A stretch of DNA of 30,500 nucleotides. Source: Candidatus Gastranaerophilales bacterium (GTDB lineage: Bacteria > Cyanobacteriota > Vampirovibrionia > Gastranaerophilales > CAJFVJ01). Shown piece after piece: positions 1 through 6,925 of this stretch. The stretch is from NCBI GenBank assembly GCA_028694275.1, contig JAQUTS010000003.1, positions 1 through 30,500 on the forward strand, written 5' to 3'. Position numbers and translations under genes: made by a program. Position 1 is the first letter of the stretch. The number at the start of each line of letters is the position of its first letter. Below the pieces are notes generated by a model. It did no database searches. It was not told the DNA's origin and saw only the letters and a list, made by a program, of their open reading frames with translations.

Positions 1-1722
1 ACCATGGTGCTGAATGATAAATTTGTGTCTAACTGCAGGCAGTCCGTACTCTTTTGCAAGATCAAGGCCATCTTTTGGGTGAGCTGTGATAATCATTTTA
101 CTAAGACGCGGGTTGAGTTTTTCATGAGGGTTTTCGATACTAAAATATGACTGGTTTTCAACAAAAAACAACGGTCTTTTGAGCTTACCTATATCATGAT
201 AAAAAGCCCCTACACGTGCCAAAATCGGATTTGCACCGACAGCTTCCGCTGCTGCCTCGCAAAGATTACTCACCATCAAACTATGATGATAAGTCCCCGG
301 GGCCTCAAATTGGAGTCTTTTCAAAAGTCCCTGATTATGATCCGCAAGTTCCGCAAGTCCATACGGAGTAATGATTTTGAACATTCCCTCAAACAAAGGA
401 ATAAGCCCTAAAGCAATCACACCCGATAAAAGTCCGCTGATAATACCTGCTGTAATATCAGTCACAAAACCCACAGAATAGATATTTGAGTTCATCACAT
501 AAATTGCAAAAATCATATACGCTTGAGTTGCACAAACAAAAATCCCAACTTGGGCCAAGTTCATTCTGCGCAAGAAATTAAGCTTGCCGACAGCAAAAGT
601 TGCAATCATTATACTCATAGCAAAAGTTGCAATAATATCTATACTATAACCAAGAGCTATACCTATAATCAAAAGCAAAAGCACTGATGCCAAAAATGAA
701 ATTTGCAAACTGATAAATATGGATAAAATAATCGTATACGCAGCAAACGGCATCAAATACACAGATGTATCAGCAGGCAAACTGACAGCAATAACAGTCA
801 TCAAAATACTCAACAAAGAAAGCATCAAAATATAAGGCAATGTCTTGTATTTATCCTCAAGGTTTTTAAGATAAAAATACAAACAATAAGACACCATCAA
901 AACAAGAGCAAAAAGCCCCAAAACCCCTGATAAATTGAGTTCCGAGACAGTGTATCCGGCTTTTTTTAAGGCATCTTTTTTCAGACGAGAAACATATTCC
1001 CCCTCAAAAACTATCTGCTCACCTTTCTCAAAGGTAACAACAATAGGCCTTACAGAATTCATTGCATTTTGCTTGGCCACTTCTGTTGCCATTTCATCAA
1101 CAATCATATTAGGCAGAACTATCTGTTTCACCAAAAGACATACGGCTTCGGATTGATGAGTAGATAAAACATCAGAGGTATTTTCTGACAAAAATTTGTC
1201 TATATCTTGATTTATGCTTTTTTCAGAAACCCCCATATCAAGAGATTTGGCAAGGGTTTTGAGTCCGTATTCGGAAATTTTTTGAAAACTTTGATCCGTT
1301 GTTCGCAAAAGAAAATCCAAAGTTGCGGCATCTTTTTTGTCCGTAATATCTATTATTTTTTGCAATTCGCGTTCTTTTGTCAAAAAAGAGTCATCTTTTG
1401 CTCTGATAATAGAAATGGAAGAGATGAGATTATCATAGTTGTTTATAATATGATCGTCATGAAACGGCGTCAAAATCGGCTCAACACGGCGCGCCATTTC
1501 ACGTTTTCTTTGGTCAGTCTTTTCAACATCAACAACTTCTATTTTTTTAGTTGCTATGATATTTTTTTTGCTCAAACCGTTATCAATAATGCTCTGAAAA
1601 AGATAATGTTTGCTTGTCAAAACCGCGGTAATAATAACAACAGTCAAAACATAAACAGCAATCATCTGAACTTTTTCTGAAAGAAGCTGTTCTGTGATAT
1701 GCTTAAGAATTTTTTTATGCAT
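1..1722 (-). CDS. 7TM-HD family phosphohydrolase (PgpH/YqfF-like), C-terminus beyond window
   Basis: The reverse strand from the ATG at 1722 stays open to base 1, giving 574 codons with the C-terminal end missing. Seen: an N-terminal membrane segment (around residues 18-35), a roughly 250-residue extracytoplasmic region, a block of about six to seven hydrophobic segments (about residues 275-460), then an HD domain beginning with GTYHHSLMVSNLCEAA and continuing with GAFYHDIGKLKRP. Family knowledge: this order (7TMR-HDED, 7TM, HD) defines PgpH/YqfF proteins, and PgpH of Listeria hydrolyses cyclic di-AMP. The HH and HD metal-ligand residues are intact, so a nucleotide phosphodiesterase role at the inner membrane is inferred. 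The gene is alone on its strand here. Its start is preceded by weak purine sequence rather than a clear Shine-Dalgarno. Confidence 0.93.
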   Translation of the reverse strand, partial: MHKKILKHITEQLLSEKVQMIAVYVLTVVIITAVLTSKHYLFQSIIDNGLSKKNIIATKKIEVVDVEKTDQRKREMARRVEPILTPFHDDHIINNYDNLISSISIIRAKDDSFLTKERELQKIIDITDKKDAATLDFLLRTTDQSFQKISEYGLKTLAKSLDMGVSEKSINQDIDKFLSENTSDVLSTHQSEAVCLLVKQIVLPNMIVDEMATEVAKQNAMNSVRPIVVTFEKGEQIVFEGEYVSRLKKDALKKAGYTVSELNLSGVLGLFALVLMVSYCLYFYLKNLEDKYKTLPYILMLSLLSILMTVIAVSLPADTSVYLMPFAAYTIILSIFISLQISFLASVLLLLIIGIALGYSIDIIATFAMSIMIATFAVGKLNFLRRMNLAQVGIFVCATQAYMIFAIYVMNSNIYSVGFVTDITAGIISGLLSGVIALGLIPLFEGMFKIITPYGLAELADHNQGLLKRLQFEAPGTYHHSLMVSNLCEAAAEAVGANPILARVGAFYHDIGKLKRPLFFVENQSYFSIENPHEKLNPRLSKMIITAHPKDGLDLAKEYGLPAVRHKFIIQHHG

Positions 1723-1815
1723 CGTAAAAACCTAAAACCTTATCCATATTGAATCACTAAAAAGTGAGATATTTTGGAAGAAATAAAAATTCCGTCAAAA
1801 TACTTTGTAACCACA

Positions 1816-1821
1816 ATTATA
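1816..1821 (-). promoter_or_regulatory. Candidate -10 box for the 7TM-HD gene
   Basis: Read on the minus strand this is a perfect TATAAT about 95 bases before the ATG at 1722. No convincing -35 lies 16-18 bases upstream. A second weaker option nearer the gene has a TTGACG -35 near 1785. A small inverted repeat (TCACT/AGTGA, 1754-1767) sits in the leader. Confidence 0.3.
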
Positions 1822-1883
1822 ATAGAAGCAAGGCAAAAAGTCGAAGATTTCATCAGCCTGTAAAAACTTAAAACAAAACACCA

Positions 1884-1910
1884 AAAAAGCGGGGTGAAGA
1901 CCCGCTCTTT
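1884..1910 (-). terminator. Rho-independent terminator of the MerR-like gene
   Basis: The stem AAAGAGCGGG pairs with CCCGCTTTTT (one mismatch) around a 7-base loop, ending in a T tract on the minus strand. It lies about 25 bases after the stop of the MerR-family gene and would stop its transcript before the 7TM-HD gene. Confidence 0.8.
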
Positions 1911-1934
1911 GGATTGATATTTGATAAAGATTAT

Positions 1935-2351
1935 CTAAACAGCAGTTTCTACTTTTTTCTTTCTGCCTCTTTTAGAGAGTTTTTCTCTGTTTTGTTGTTG
2001 CATTTCAGGAGTAATATTAAGCTCCTTTGCAATTGTAGAAATGTAGTGGATGTAATCTTTCAACGGTATACTTTGTTTTTCCAACAAATTGAAAATGATT
2101 TTGATACCTGCCAAATTGATTCCCATTTCTTTAGTCAAATACTGAATGAATTTACCGAGCTCAATGTCTTTCATAGAATAAAGACGTCGGTTTTTAGGGC
2201 TTCTTGACGGAGTCAAAAGCTCTTCTTCATCATAAATGCGCAATGTTCTTTGATGTACTTTGAGTACATCTGCAATAACACTAATAGGAAACATCGGTTT
2301 CTCAAGATCAAGTTCGGTCGTTAAACCCAGTATAGGCTCTTTCGTTTTCAT
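1935..2351 (-). CDS. MerR-family transcriptional regulator, HspR-like
   Basis: A 138-residue protein. Residues about 18-85 form the MerR DNA-binding domain: the helix-turn-helix PISVIADVLKVHQRTLRIYD, a wing with SPKNRRLYSMKDIE, then IQYLTKEMGINLAGIKII. The HQRTLRIYDEEELLTPSR pattern resembles HspR, the repressor of chaperone genes in several phyla. No effector domain follows, only a short helical tail ending in KRGRKKK, so chemical-ligand sensing is unlikely. An ATG at 2357 is also in frame, but the GAAGGA ribosome site is only 2 bases from it and 8 from the ATG at 2351, so 2351 was chosen. No chaperone gene is adjacent, so the heat-shock assignment rests on similarity by eye. Confidence 0.85.
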   Translation of the reverse strand: MKTKEPILGLTTELDLEKPMFPISVIADVLKVHQRTLRIYDEEELLTPSRSPKNRRLYSMKDIELGKFIQYLTKEMGINLAGIKIIFNLLEKQSIPLKDYIHYISTIAKELNITPEMQQQNREKLSKRGRKKKVETAV

Positions 2352-2387
2352 AAGCATATTCCTTCACAATTCAGCTATCGTAGTTTT

Positions 2388-2412
2388 AAATTATAAAATA
2401 ATTTTATAATTT
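2388..2412. promoter_or_regulatory. Perfect 25-bp AT palindrome upstream of the MerR-like gene
   Basis: AAATTATAAAAT and its exact reverse complement flank one base. It sits 37 bases before the regulator's start and contains a TATAAT on the minus strand, so it may be promoter plus autoregulatory operator. It could also act as a weak terminator for the stress-protein gene that ends at 2449. AT richness lowers its significance. Confidence 0.4.
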
Positions 2413-2448
2413 ACATAATAAAAGCGTAACATCATTTTTGAAATTTTT

Positions 2449-3339
2449 CTACGAAGAAGTTTTTGTCGGGATTACAAGGATAGGTAAGTTTGAATAATCC
2501 AGTATATTTTTGCTTACACTACCAAACAAAAATTCAATCACACCTTGGCGGGCATGGGATCCTAATACTAAAAGATCAAAATCTTGTTTCATAAAATCCA
2601 GAATCTCTTCGGAGGGGTTTCCTCTCAAATGAATTTTGCTTTTGACAATAATTCCATTATGACATAAAATTCGCTCAATTTCATCTAGTTTTTTATCTGC
2701 AAGCAAAATTTCTCTATCCAAACACGCTTCCAAACCATACCCATGAAGTGAACTCTCCGATGAATACTGGAAAAAGCCAGGAGTCACTGTTATCAAACTT
2801 ATGTCGTTTTCCGTGTTAAAATTCTTCATAAATGAAATTACAGCATTTAAAGTCTGATATGTTTCATCAATACAAAGCAAAAAATGCTTCTTTTGTTGGG
2901 CATGGTGACGGGGCATACTTCCTCGGTAAATAAAAGCCGAAGTCTCAGTTCCATCAAGGATTTTGCGCGAAAATCCAAAAAGCTGATTTTTAATGCCCGT
3001 ATAATTATGCGACCCGAAAATGAGCATGTTATAAAAATTGTTATTTATATGATTTATAAGACTGTCAATATCTCCATAACGAAAATAAGTATCACCCATA
3101 AAATGAGCATGCTTTTGTATTATTTTTTGGGCTTTTGCCACTATTTTATGAAAATTCTTCATCTCATCTTTGCTCATATGAATTTTCATCGTAAGAGCAT
3201 TGTAAAGTTTTATAAAGAAGTTTTTTTCATCTTTCAGATAAAAAATATCAATCTCAAAACCATTTTTAACGAGCTCTAAAGCCGCTTCTAGAGCTACAAA
3301 GCTGTTTTTTGATCCGTCTGTACAAAATAAATATTTCAT
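2449..3339 (-). CDS. Tandem universal stress protein (two Usp domains)
   Basis: A 296-residue cytosolic protein. Residues 1-140 form a first, degenerate Usp fold (MKYLFCTDGSKNSFVALEAA at the start). Residues about 150-292 form a second with KHFLLCIDETYQTLNAVISF, then LLVLGSHARQGVIEFLFGSV and SNLPILVIP. The second half keeps the G-x2-G-x9-G-S type ATP-binding pattern; the first does not show it clearly. Family knowledge: tandem Usp proteins act in stress survival and may bind ATP or AMP. No Shine-Dalgarno is visible. On the minus strand TATAAA ends 7 bases before the ATG, which would fit a leaderless transcript. The MerR-like gene follows 91 bp downstream on the same strand. Confidence 0.88.
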   Translation of the reverse strand: MKYLFCTDGSKNSFVALEAALELVKNGFEIDIFYLKDEKNFFIKLYNALTMKIHMSKDEMKNFHKIVAKAQKIIQKHAHFMGDTYFRYGDIDSLINHINNNFYNMLIFGSHNYTGIKNQLFGFSRKILDGTETSAFIYRGSMPRHHAQQKKHFLLCIDETYQTLNAVISFMKNFNTENDISLITVTPGFFQYSSESSLHGYGLEACLDREILLADKKLDEIERILCHNGIIVKSKIHLRGNPSEEILDFMKQDFDLLVLGSHARQGVIEFLFGSVSKNILDYSNLPILVIPTKTSS

Positions 3340-3482
3340 ATGATTTTTTATACTAAAGTCTGTTTTTTTTTACATTCGCCAAAAAGTTATAAGTAAAGAG
3401 TAAATTTTTTTAGGGCTTTTGTTTTTATGTTTCTGTAAACACCTCTATGTCAGTGAAACGTCTCAAATATCCTGATTCCAGA

Positions 3483-3506
3483 GCATTTTGCCCAAAAACA
3501 AAATGC
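3483..3506. promoter_or_regulatory. Inverted repeat upstream of the sigma-factor gene
   Basis: GCATTTTG and CAAAATGC flank an 8-base spacer, within the 226-bp gap between the divergent stress-protein and sigma genes. It overlaps a possible -35 (TTGCCC, 3488-3493), but the matching -10 is poor. It could be an operator or a chance hairpin; nothing else was recognised in the gap. Confidence 0.3.
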
Positions 3507-3565
3507 ATAATATGTGTTGTTTTTAAATCGGAGTTTATAAAAAGAAAAAAGATAGGCAGGTAGAA

Positions 3566-4180
3566 TTGGTTAGCACATACCCTAATAAGATTACAAAAAT
3601 CAAATCATCACTAAAATGCTACGATGATATTGTTTACACCGTAGCCCGAATAGAGTACTCAAGACTAAACGGCTCGCATGTGATGGAGTTCCCCGAACTT
3701 TTGGCAATCGGCCGAATTGTTATCAATGACCTTCTGGAAGATGAAGCGCATGAGTACAATGTTTCTTATATGTCTACAGCTATAAAATGGGCTATTCGCA
3801 ATGAATTAAGACGCCGCTACAAATGGTATACGGCAAAAGAAGATTCATCGGAAGAAAAAGATAACAGAGAATGTTTATACACAACAATTCTCTCCATCAA
3901 TGAACTTCAAGAACAAGAAAACCCCGTCCAAATCGTCGACCACTCCATCACGCCTGATCAAAAATGCGAAGTGGATGATTTGAATGTTCTTATCAAAAAA
4001 TCAATCAAAAAACTTCCCCAAAGGGAAAGAAGCATAATAGAGAGCAGGTTCTACAACGACAAGCGAATAAAAGAAATCGCCGAAGAGTTTAATATCTCGC
4101 CATCAAGAATATCAAGAATTATTCAGGCGGGACTTGATAAGATCAAAAAAGATCTCAAGAAACAAGAAATATTTTGTTAA
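3566..4180 (+). CDS. Sigma-70-family RNA polymerase sigma factor, short (204 aa)
   Basis: Region 2 is seen at about residues 65-95 (SYMSTAIKWAIRNELRRRYKW) and region 4 at about 145-197 (LPQRERSIIESRFYNDKRIKEIAEE, then NISPSRISRIIQAGLDKIKK). The link of about 50 residues is short for a full region 3, so this is a small alternative (group 3-like) sigma factor rather than the housekeeping one. The start is a TTG (3566) behind an AGGCAGG stretch; the next in-frame ATG would delete the N-terminal 39 residues. A strong terminator follows, so it is monocistronic. No anti-sigma factor gene is adjacent; the divergent neighbour is a stress protein, which suggests but does not show a stress role. Confidence 0.88.
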   Translation: MVSTYPNKITKIKSSLKCYDDIVYTVARIEYSRLNGSHVMEFPELLAIGRIVINDLLEDEAHEYNVSYMSTAIKWAIRNELRRRYKWYTAKEDSSEEKDNRECLYTTILSINELQEQENPVQIVDHSITPDQKCEVDDLNVLIKKSIKKLPQRERSIIESRFYNDKRIKEIAEEFNISPSRISRIIQAGLDKIKKDLKKQEIFC

Positions 4181-4187
4181 TAACCAC

Positions 4188-4213
4188 ATCGGAGCCTAGG
4201 CTCCGATTTTTTT
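4188..4213 (+). terminator. Rho-independent terminator after the sigma gene
   Basis: The perfect 20-base palindrome ATCGGAGCCTAGGCTCCGAT is followed by a run of T, 8 bases after the sigma-factor stop. Confidence 0.93.
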
Positions 4214-4238
4214 GCTTTTAGCTTCACTTCCGTAGTTT

Positions 4239-5282
4239 TTATGCTCTTGAAAACACTTCCGAATCAAGATCATCTGACACATTTGACAAAAAATACGCCG
4301 CAGATGCAATCATAGCAGCATTATCAGTGCAATATTTCATCGGCGGAGCATAAACCTCATAGCCTTGTTCTTTCATATCAAAGAATTTTTTTCTTATCTC
4401 AGAATTAGCCGCCACACCTCCTGCCAAAGCAAGAGTTTTAATATCATATTTTTGAGCAACTCTGAGAGTTTTTTTGAGCAGAACAGAACTTACTGCCTCT
4501 TGAAAACTTGCAGCGATATCTTCTTTTGGAAGTTCGCCTTCTTTTTCAAGTGACTGAATAAGCCTTAACATAGCTGTTTTTAGACCACTGAAGCTAAAAT
4601 CATACTCTCCGACTTTTGCTTCTGTAAATTTGAACCTTTTAGGATTACCTTTTTGCGCAAGCTTATCAAGATTTGGCCCACCGGGATACTCAAGCCCCAT
4701 AAGCCTCGCCACCTTATCATACGCCTCACCTACGGCATCATCAATTGTCTCACCTATTATTTCTTGTTTTTGATAAGAATCCACTCTGATAATCTGAGTA
4801 TGACCGCCTGAAACCAAAAGAGCCACAAAAGGTGGTTTCAATTCAGTATCAAGATAATTCGCACAGACATGGCCTTTTAGATGATTAACCGCCAAAAAAG
4901 GTTTATCATAGGCAAGACTCAATGCCTTAGCAGCATTAAACCCTACCAAAAGTGCCCCGACAAGCCCCGGCCCTTGAGTTGATGCTATTGCATCTATATC
5001 AGAAGGCAAAAGCCCCGATTGAGAAAATGCCTCATCAATAACCAGATTAATCGCCTCAAGATGTTCTCTTGCAGCCACCTCAGGAACCACACCGCCAAAT
5101 TGTCTATGGGTTTTTATCTGCGTGGCAACAACATTTGCCAAAACCTCTCGTCCGTTTTTGACAATTGCGCATGCCGTCTCATCACAACTTGTTTCTGTTG
5201 CAAGAATAATCACATCTTCAGGTTTTTCATGCCCCAAAATGATTTTTTGTGATGTTATTGGTGTTGTAAAATCTCTTGTCAT
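4239..5282 (-). CDS. tsaD: tRNA N6-threonylcarbamoyladenosine (t6A) transferase subunit TsaD
   Basis: TsaD transfers the threonylcarbamoyl group from TC-AMP to A37 of ANN-decoding tRNAs, together with TsaB and TsaE. The protein (347 aa from this start) has the ASKHA signature ILATETSCDETACAIV, GVVPEVAAREHLE, the metal site NHLKGH, VALLVSGGHTQII, GEAYDKVARLMGL and LALAGGVAANSEIR, with TDNAAMIA near the end: full length, no missing motif. An ATG at 5309 is also in frame, but it lies in the loop of the terminator of the preceding gene. The ATG at 5282 is preceded at exactly 6 bases by TATAAT and by no Shine-Dalgarno, so a leaderless message is possible. The GTG at 5186 would start closer to the usual family N-terminus and remains an alternative. 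Confidence 0.95.
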   Translation of the reverse strand: MTRDFTTPITSQKIILGHEKPEDVIILATETSCDETACAIVKNGREVLANVVATQIKTHRQFGGVVPEVAAREHLEAINLVIDEAFSQSGLLPSDIDAIASTQGPGLVGALLVGFNAAKALSLAYDKPFLAVNHLKGHVCANYLDTELKPPFVALLVSGGHTQIIRVDSYQKQEIIGETIDDAVGEAYDKVARLMGLEYPGGPNLDKLAQKGNPKRFKFTEAKVGEYDFSFSGLKTAMLRLIQSLEKEGELPKEDIAASFQEAVSSVLLKKTLRVAQKYDIKTLALAGGVAANSEIRKKFFDMKEQGYEVYAPPMKYCTDNAAMIASAAYFLSNVSDDLDSEVFSRA

Positions 5283-5299
5283 AAAAACATTATAATACG

Positions 5300-5328
5300 A
5301 AAAAACCAAGCATACCGCTTGGTTTTTT
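5300..5328 (-). terminator. Terminator of the exported coiled-coil gene operon
   Basis: A perfect 12-base stem (AAAAAACCAAGC with GCTTGGTTTTTT) encloses a 5-base loop. It ends in T on both strands, so it could work in either direction. It lies 91 bases after the stop at 5419 and immediately before tsaD. Confidence 0.85.
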
Positions 5329-5358
5329 CTTTAATATTTAGATTTATTTGCTCCTGTT

Positions 5359-5410
5359 GAGAATGACAAGCATTCTCTTACGTCGCTATCGTCCAGTTCC
5401 TTTGCGGAAC
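5359..5410. repeat. Pair of short hairpins, REP-like intergenic element
   Basis: GAGAATG-acaag-CATTCTC (5359-5377) and GTTCC-tttgc-GGAAC (5396-5410) stand close together in the spacer after the exported-protein gene. The AGAATGAC core recurs in the hairpin near 27660. A dispersed palindromic element is inferred; genome-wide copy number is not known. Confidence 0.4.
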
Positions 5411-5418
5411 ATTCGAAT

Positions 5419-5916
5419 TTATTTAAACCAGTTAAAATGTTTTGTTGAACTTGTTGTACCTTGTTCAATTGACATATTGGTCACAATGTTTTTCTTGGCT
5501 GATTCAAGACTGCGCATTTTTTTCTTAACTGTTCTGATTTCTTTCATAACACCGTTTTTTTCTTGCTTAACAAGATTTTCACGGTTTTTAACGTCAACAA
5601 GTTTTGACTCATACAGATTAAGTTCATTTTTGACATCTACTTGTGCACTGTCAATTTTGAGCAATGCTTCTTGAAGTTTGGCATTTTGTTTTGCAGTGGC
5701 AGCCGTATCATAATAAACTCCTGATGAAGCACTTGAAGGTGTAAATTCAGGCAAATCTTGAACTTCTGTTATTTCAGGCAATTCAGAAGGCAAAGTCTTT
5801 GGCGCAGAAATAAGTTTTGACTTATCAACGCTTACAGAATTATACACATCAGCATTAGCCGTTGCATAACTTGCGCATAGAGTACATATTGTTAGAATAG
5901 CAAGTGTCTTTTTCAT
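5419..5916 (-). CDS. Exported coiled-coil protein of unknown function
   Basis: A 165-residue protein. Residues 1-22 (MKKTLAILTICTLCASYATA) are a clear Sec signal peptide with likely cleavage after ATANA. Residues about 30-70 are Pro/Ser/Thr-rich. Residues about 75-150 are strongly charged and heptad-like (KQNAKLQEALLKIDSAQVDV, then RTVKKKMRSLESAKKNI), so a coiled coil in the periplasm or outer envelope is expected. There is no lipobox Cys and no known domain. AGGAG stands 8 bases before the ATG. It is the last gene of a three-gene operon, 23 bp after the pseudo-receiver gene, and is followed by a strong terminator. I do not recognise a family. Confidence 0.8.
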   Translation of the reverse strand: MKKTLAILTICTLCASYATANADVYNSVSVDKSKLISAPKTLPSELPEITEVQDLPEFTPSSASSGVYYDTAATAKQNAKLQEALLKIDSAQVDVKNELNLYESKLVDVKNRENLVKQEKNGVMKEIRTVKKKMRSLESAKKNIVTNMSIEQGTTSSTKHFNWFK

Positions 5917-5939
5917 TTTTCAAACTCCTCTTTATTTTT

Positions 5940-6515
5940 TTATGACAAAATATCTTTTTCTTTTTCAATCACTTCTAAAAGTTTATTAATCCAGTCGGGT
6001 TTTCGCTCTATGATGTGATTTACTTTGCTGTCTCTCAAATATACGATTAATTCTTTTCTTAAGGAATCCCCCGAAACTATTAATTTTGTGCGAACTTTTC
6101 TTGTGGCCAAAATGTTTTTGACTTCATTCAAAAACATCAGCCCTTCTCTTTCTGTAGGGATAAGGATATTCAAAATAATAAAATCAAAATATTCTTTGTT
6201 AATTCTCTCAACCGCTTTTGATACATCGTTAAAAGTTTCGATAATATAATCTTGTTTGGATAATTGCTGTTTGATTCTTTGCATAATAAAACCAACATTA
6301 TCAATCATCATTATTTTGATTTTTTCATCGCTTCTCTCTTCTTTATCAGCAGTAACTTCCACATCTTTGCCCAAAGGAAGTTTTCGGTTAATTTTGGACA
6401 AAGCATTATTAAACTCATTCACGGTAAGCTCTTTTGGCACAGGTGAACCTGCAAGCTCAAAAAGCTTTTGAATGAATTTTTTATCTACTTCTATATGAAT
6501 CGAATCCGATGACAT
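5940..6515 (-). CDS. Atypical receiver-domain protein lacking the phospho-acceptor Asp
   Basis: A 191-residue protein. Residues 1-60 are an unrecognised N-terminal extension; residues about 66-187 follow the CheY fold: KIKIMMIDNVGFIMQRI (beta1/alpha1), YFDFIILNILIP (beta3), TKLIVSGDS (beta4), HIIERKPDW (beta5). The usual phosphorylated Asp at the end of beta3 is Asn116, and the acidic pair of beta1 has only Asp72. The Ser148 and Lys172 equivalents are kept. It is therefore a pseudo-receiver, unlikely to be phosphorylated in the usual way and perhaps working by protein-protein contacts. There is no output domain or adjacent kinase. It lies 17 bp after the 62-aa gene and 23 bp before the exported coiled-coil gene. 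Confidence 0.8.
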   Translation of the reverse strand: MSSDSIHIEVDKKFIQKLFELAGSPVPKELTVNEFNNALSKINRKLPLGKDVEVTADKEERSDEKIKIMMIDNVGFIMQRIKQQLSKQDYIIETFNDVSKAVERINKEYFDFIILNILIPTEREGLMFLNEVKNILATRKVRTKLIVSGDSLRKELIVYLRDSKVNHIIERKPDWINKLLEVIEKEKDILS

Positions 6516-6532
6516 TAACTAAAAAACCTCAG

Positions 6533-6721
6533 TTACCAAAAATTCCAAAAATTTCTGCGAGTTCTCGACTTTAATATATTTTTCATTATAGCATTTATAT
6601 CATTATCTGAAACATTGAAATGGATTTTCAACTGTTCAATGTATGTACCGAGACACTTTTTTATCGACTCTTTCGCCTTATTATTTTGGACAATATTATC
6701 GAACAAATTCGGGTTGTTCAT
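6533..6721 (-). CDS. Small protein of unknown function (62 aa)
   Basis: The ATG at 6721 has an AGGAG ribosome site 7 bases upstream. An in-frame ATG at 6781 has none, so the shorter form was chosen. The product is soluble and mostly helical by composition (KAKESIKKCLGTYIEQLKIH), ending in the unusual aromatic/basic tail SRTRRNFWNFW. No signal peptide or membrane span is present. It is the first gene of the operon with the pseudo-receiver (17 bp) and the exported coiled-coil protein. Function unknown; operon position suggests it works with the receiver. Confidence 0.65.
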   Translation of the reverse strand: MNNPNLFDNIVQNNKAKESIKKCLGTYIEQLKIHFNVSDNDINAIMKNILKSRTRRNFWNFW

Positions 6722-6925
6722 AATAGTTCTCCTATGTTCATTATTAATTAAATGATAAGTTACCGAGGGAGTGTTTTTCATGCGATAAAAGTTTAATAAA
6801 ATTCATTTATTTTCATGGGTTGCTAAAAAATTTTTATGATAAACTTTATACATAGGTCATAGTCTTTTATTAGAGTACTTTTGACAAATAATTAAACTGC
6901 TAAGAGAACAGGAAAAATATTCACT
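6722..6925. other. Divergent intergenic region, small-protein operon / malQ
   Basis: It holds AT-rich sequence with a perfect TTGACA at 6881-6886 on the plus strand, but no matching -10 at 16-18 bases. Promoters for both operons must lie here; none can be placed with confidence. Confidence 0.3.

Noticed and set aside
1207..1680. Plus-strand 157-codon frame
   Set aside because: It is antisense to the extracytoplasmic region of the 7TM-HD gene; the Phe/Asn-rich product has no protein-like features.
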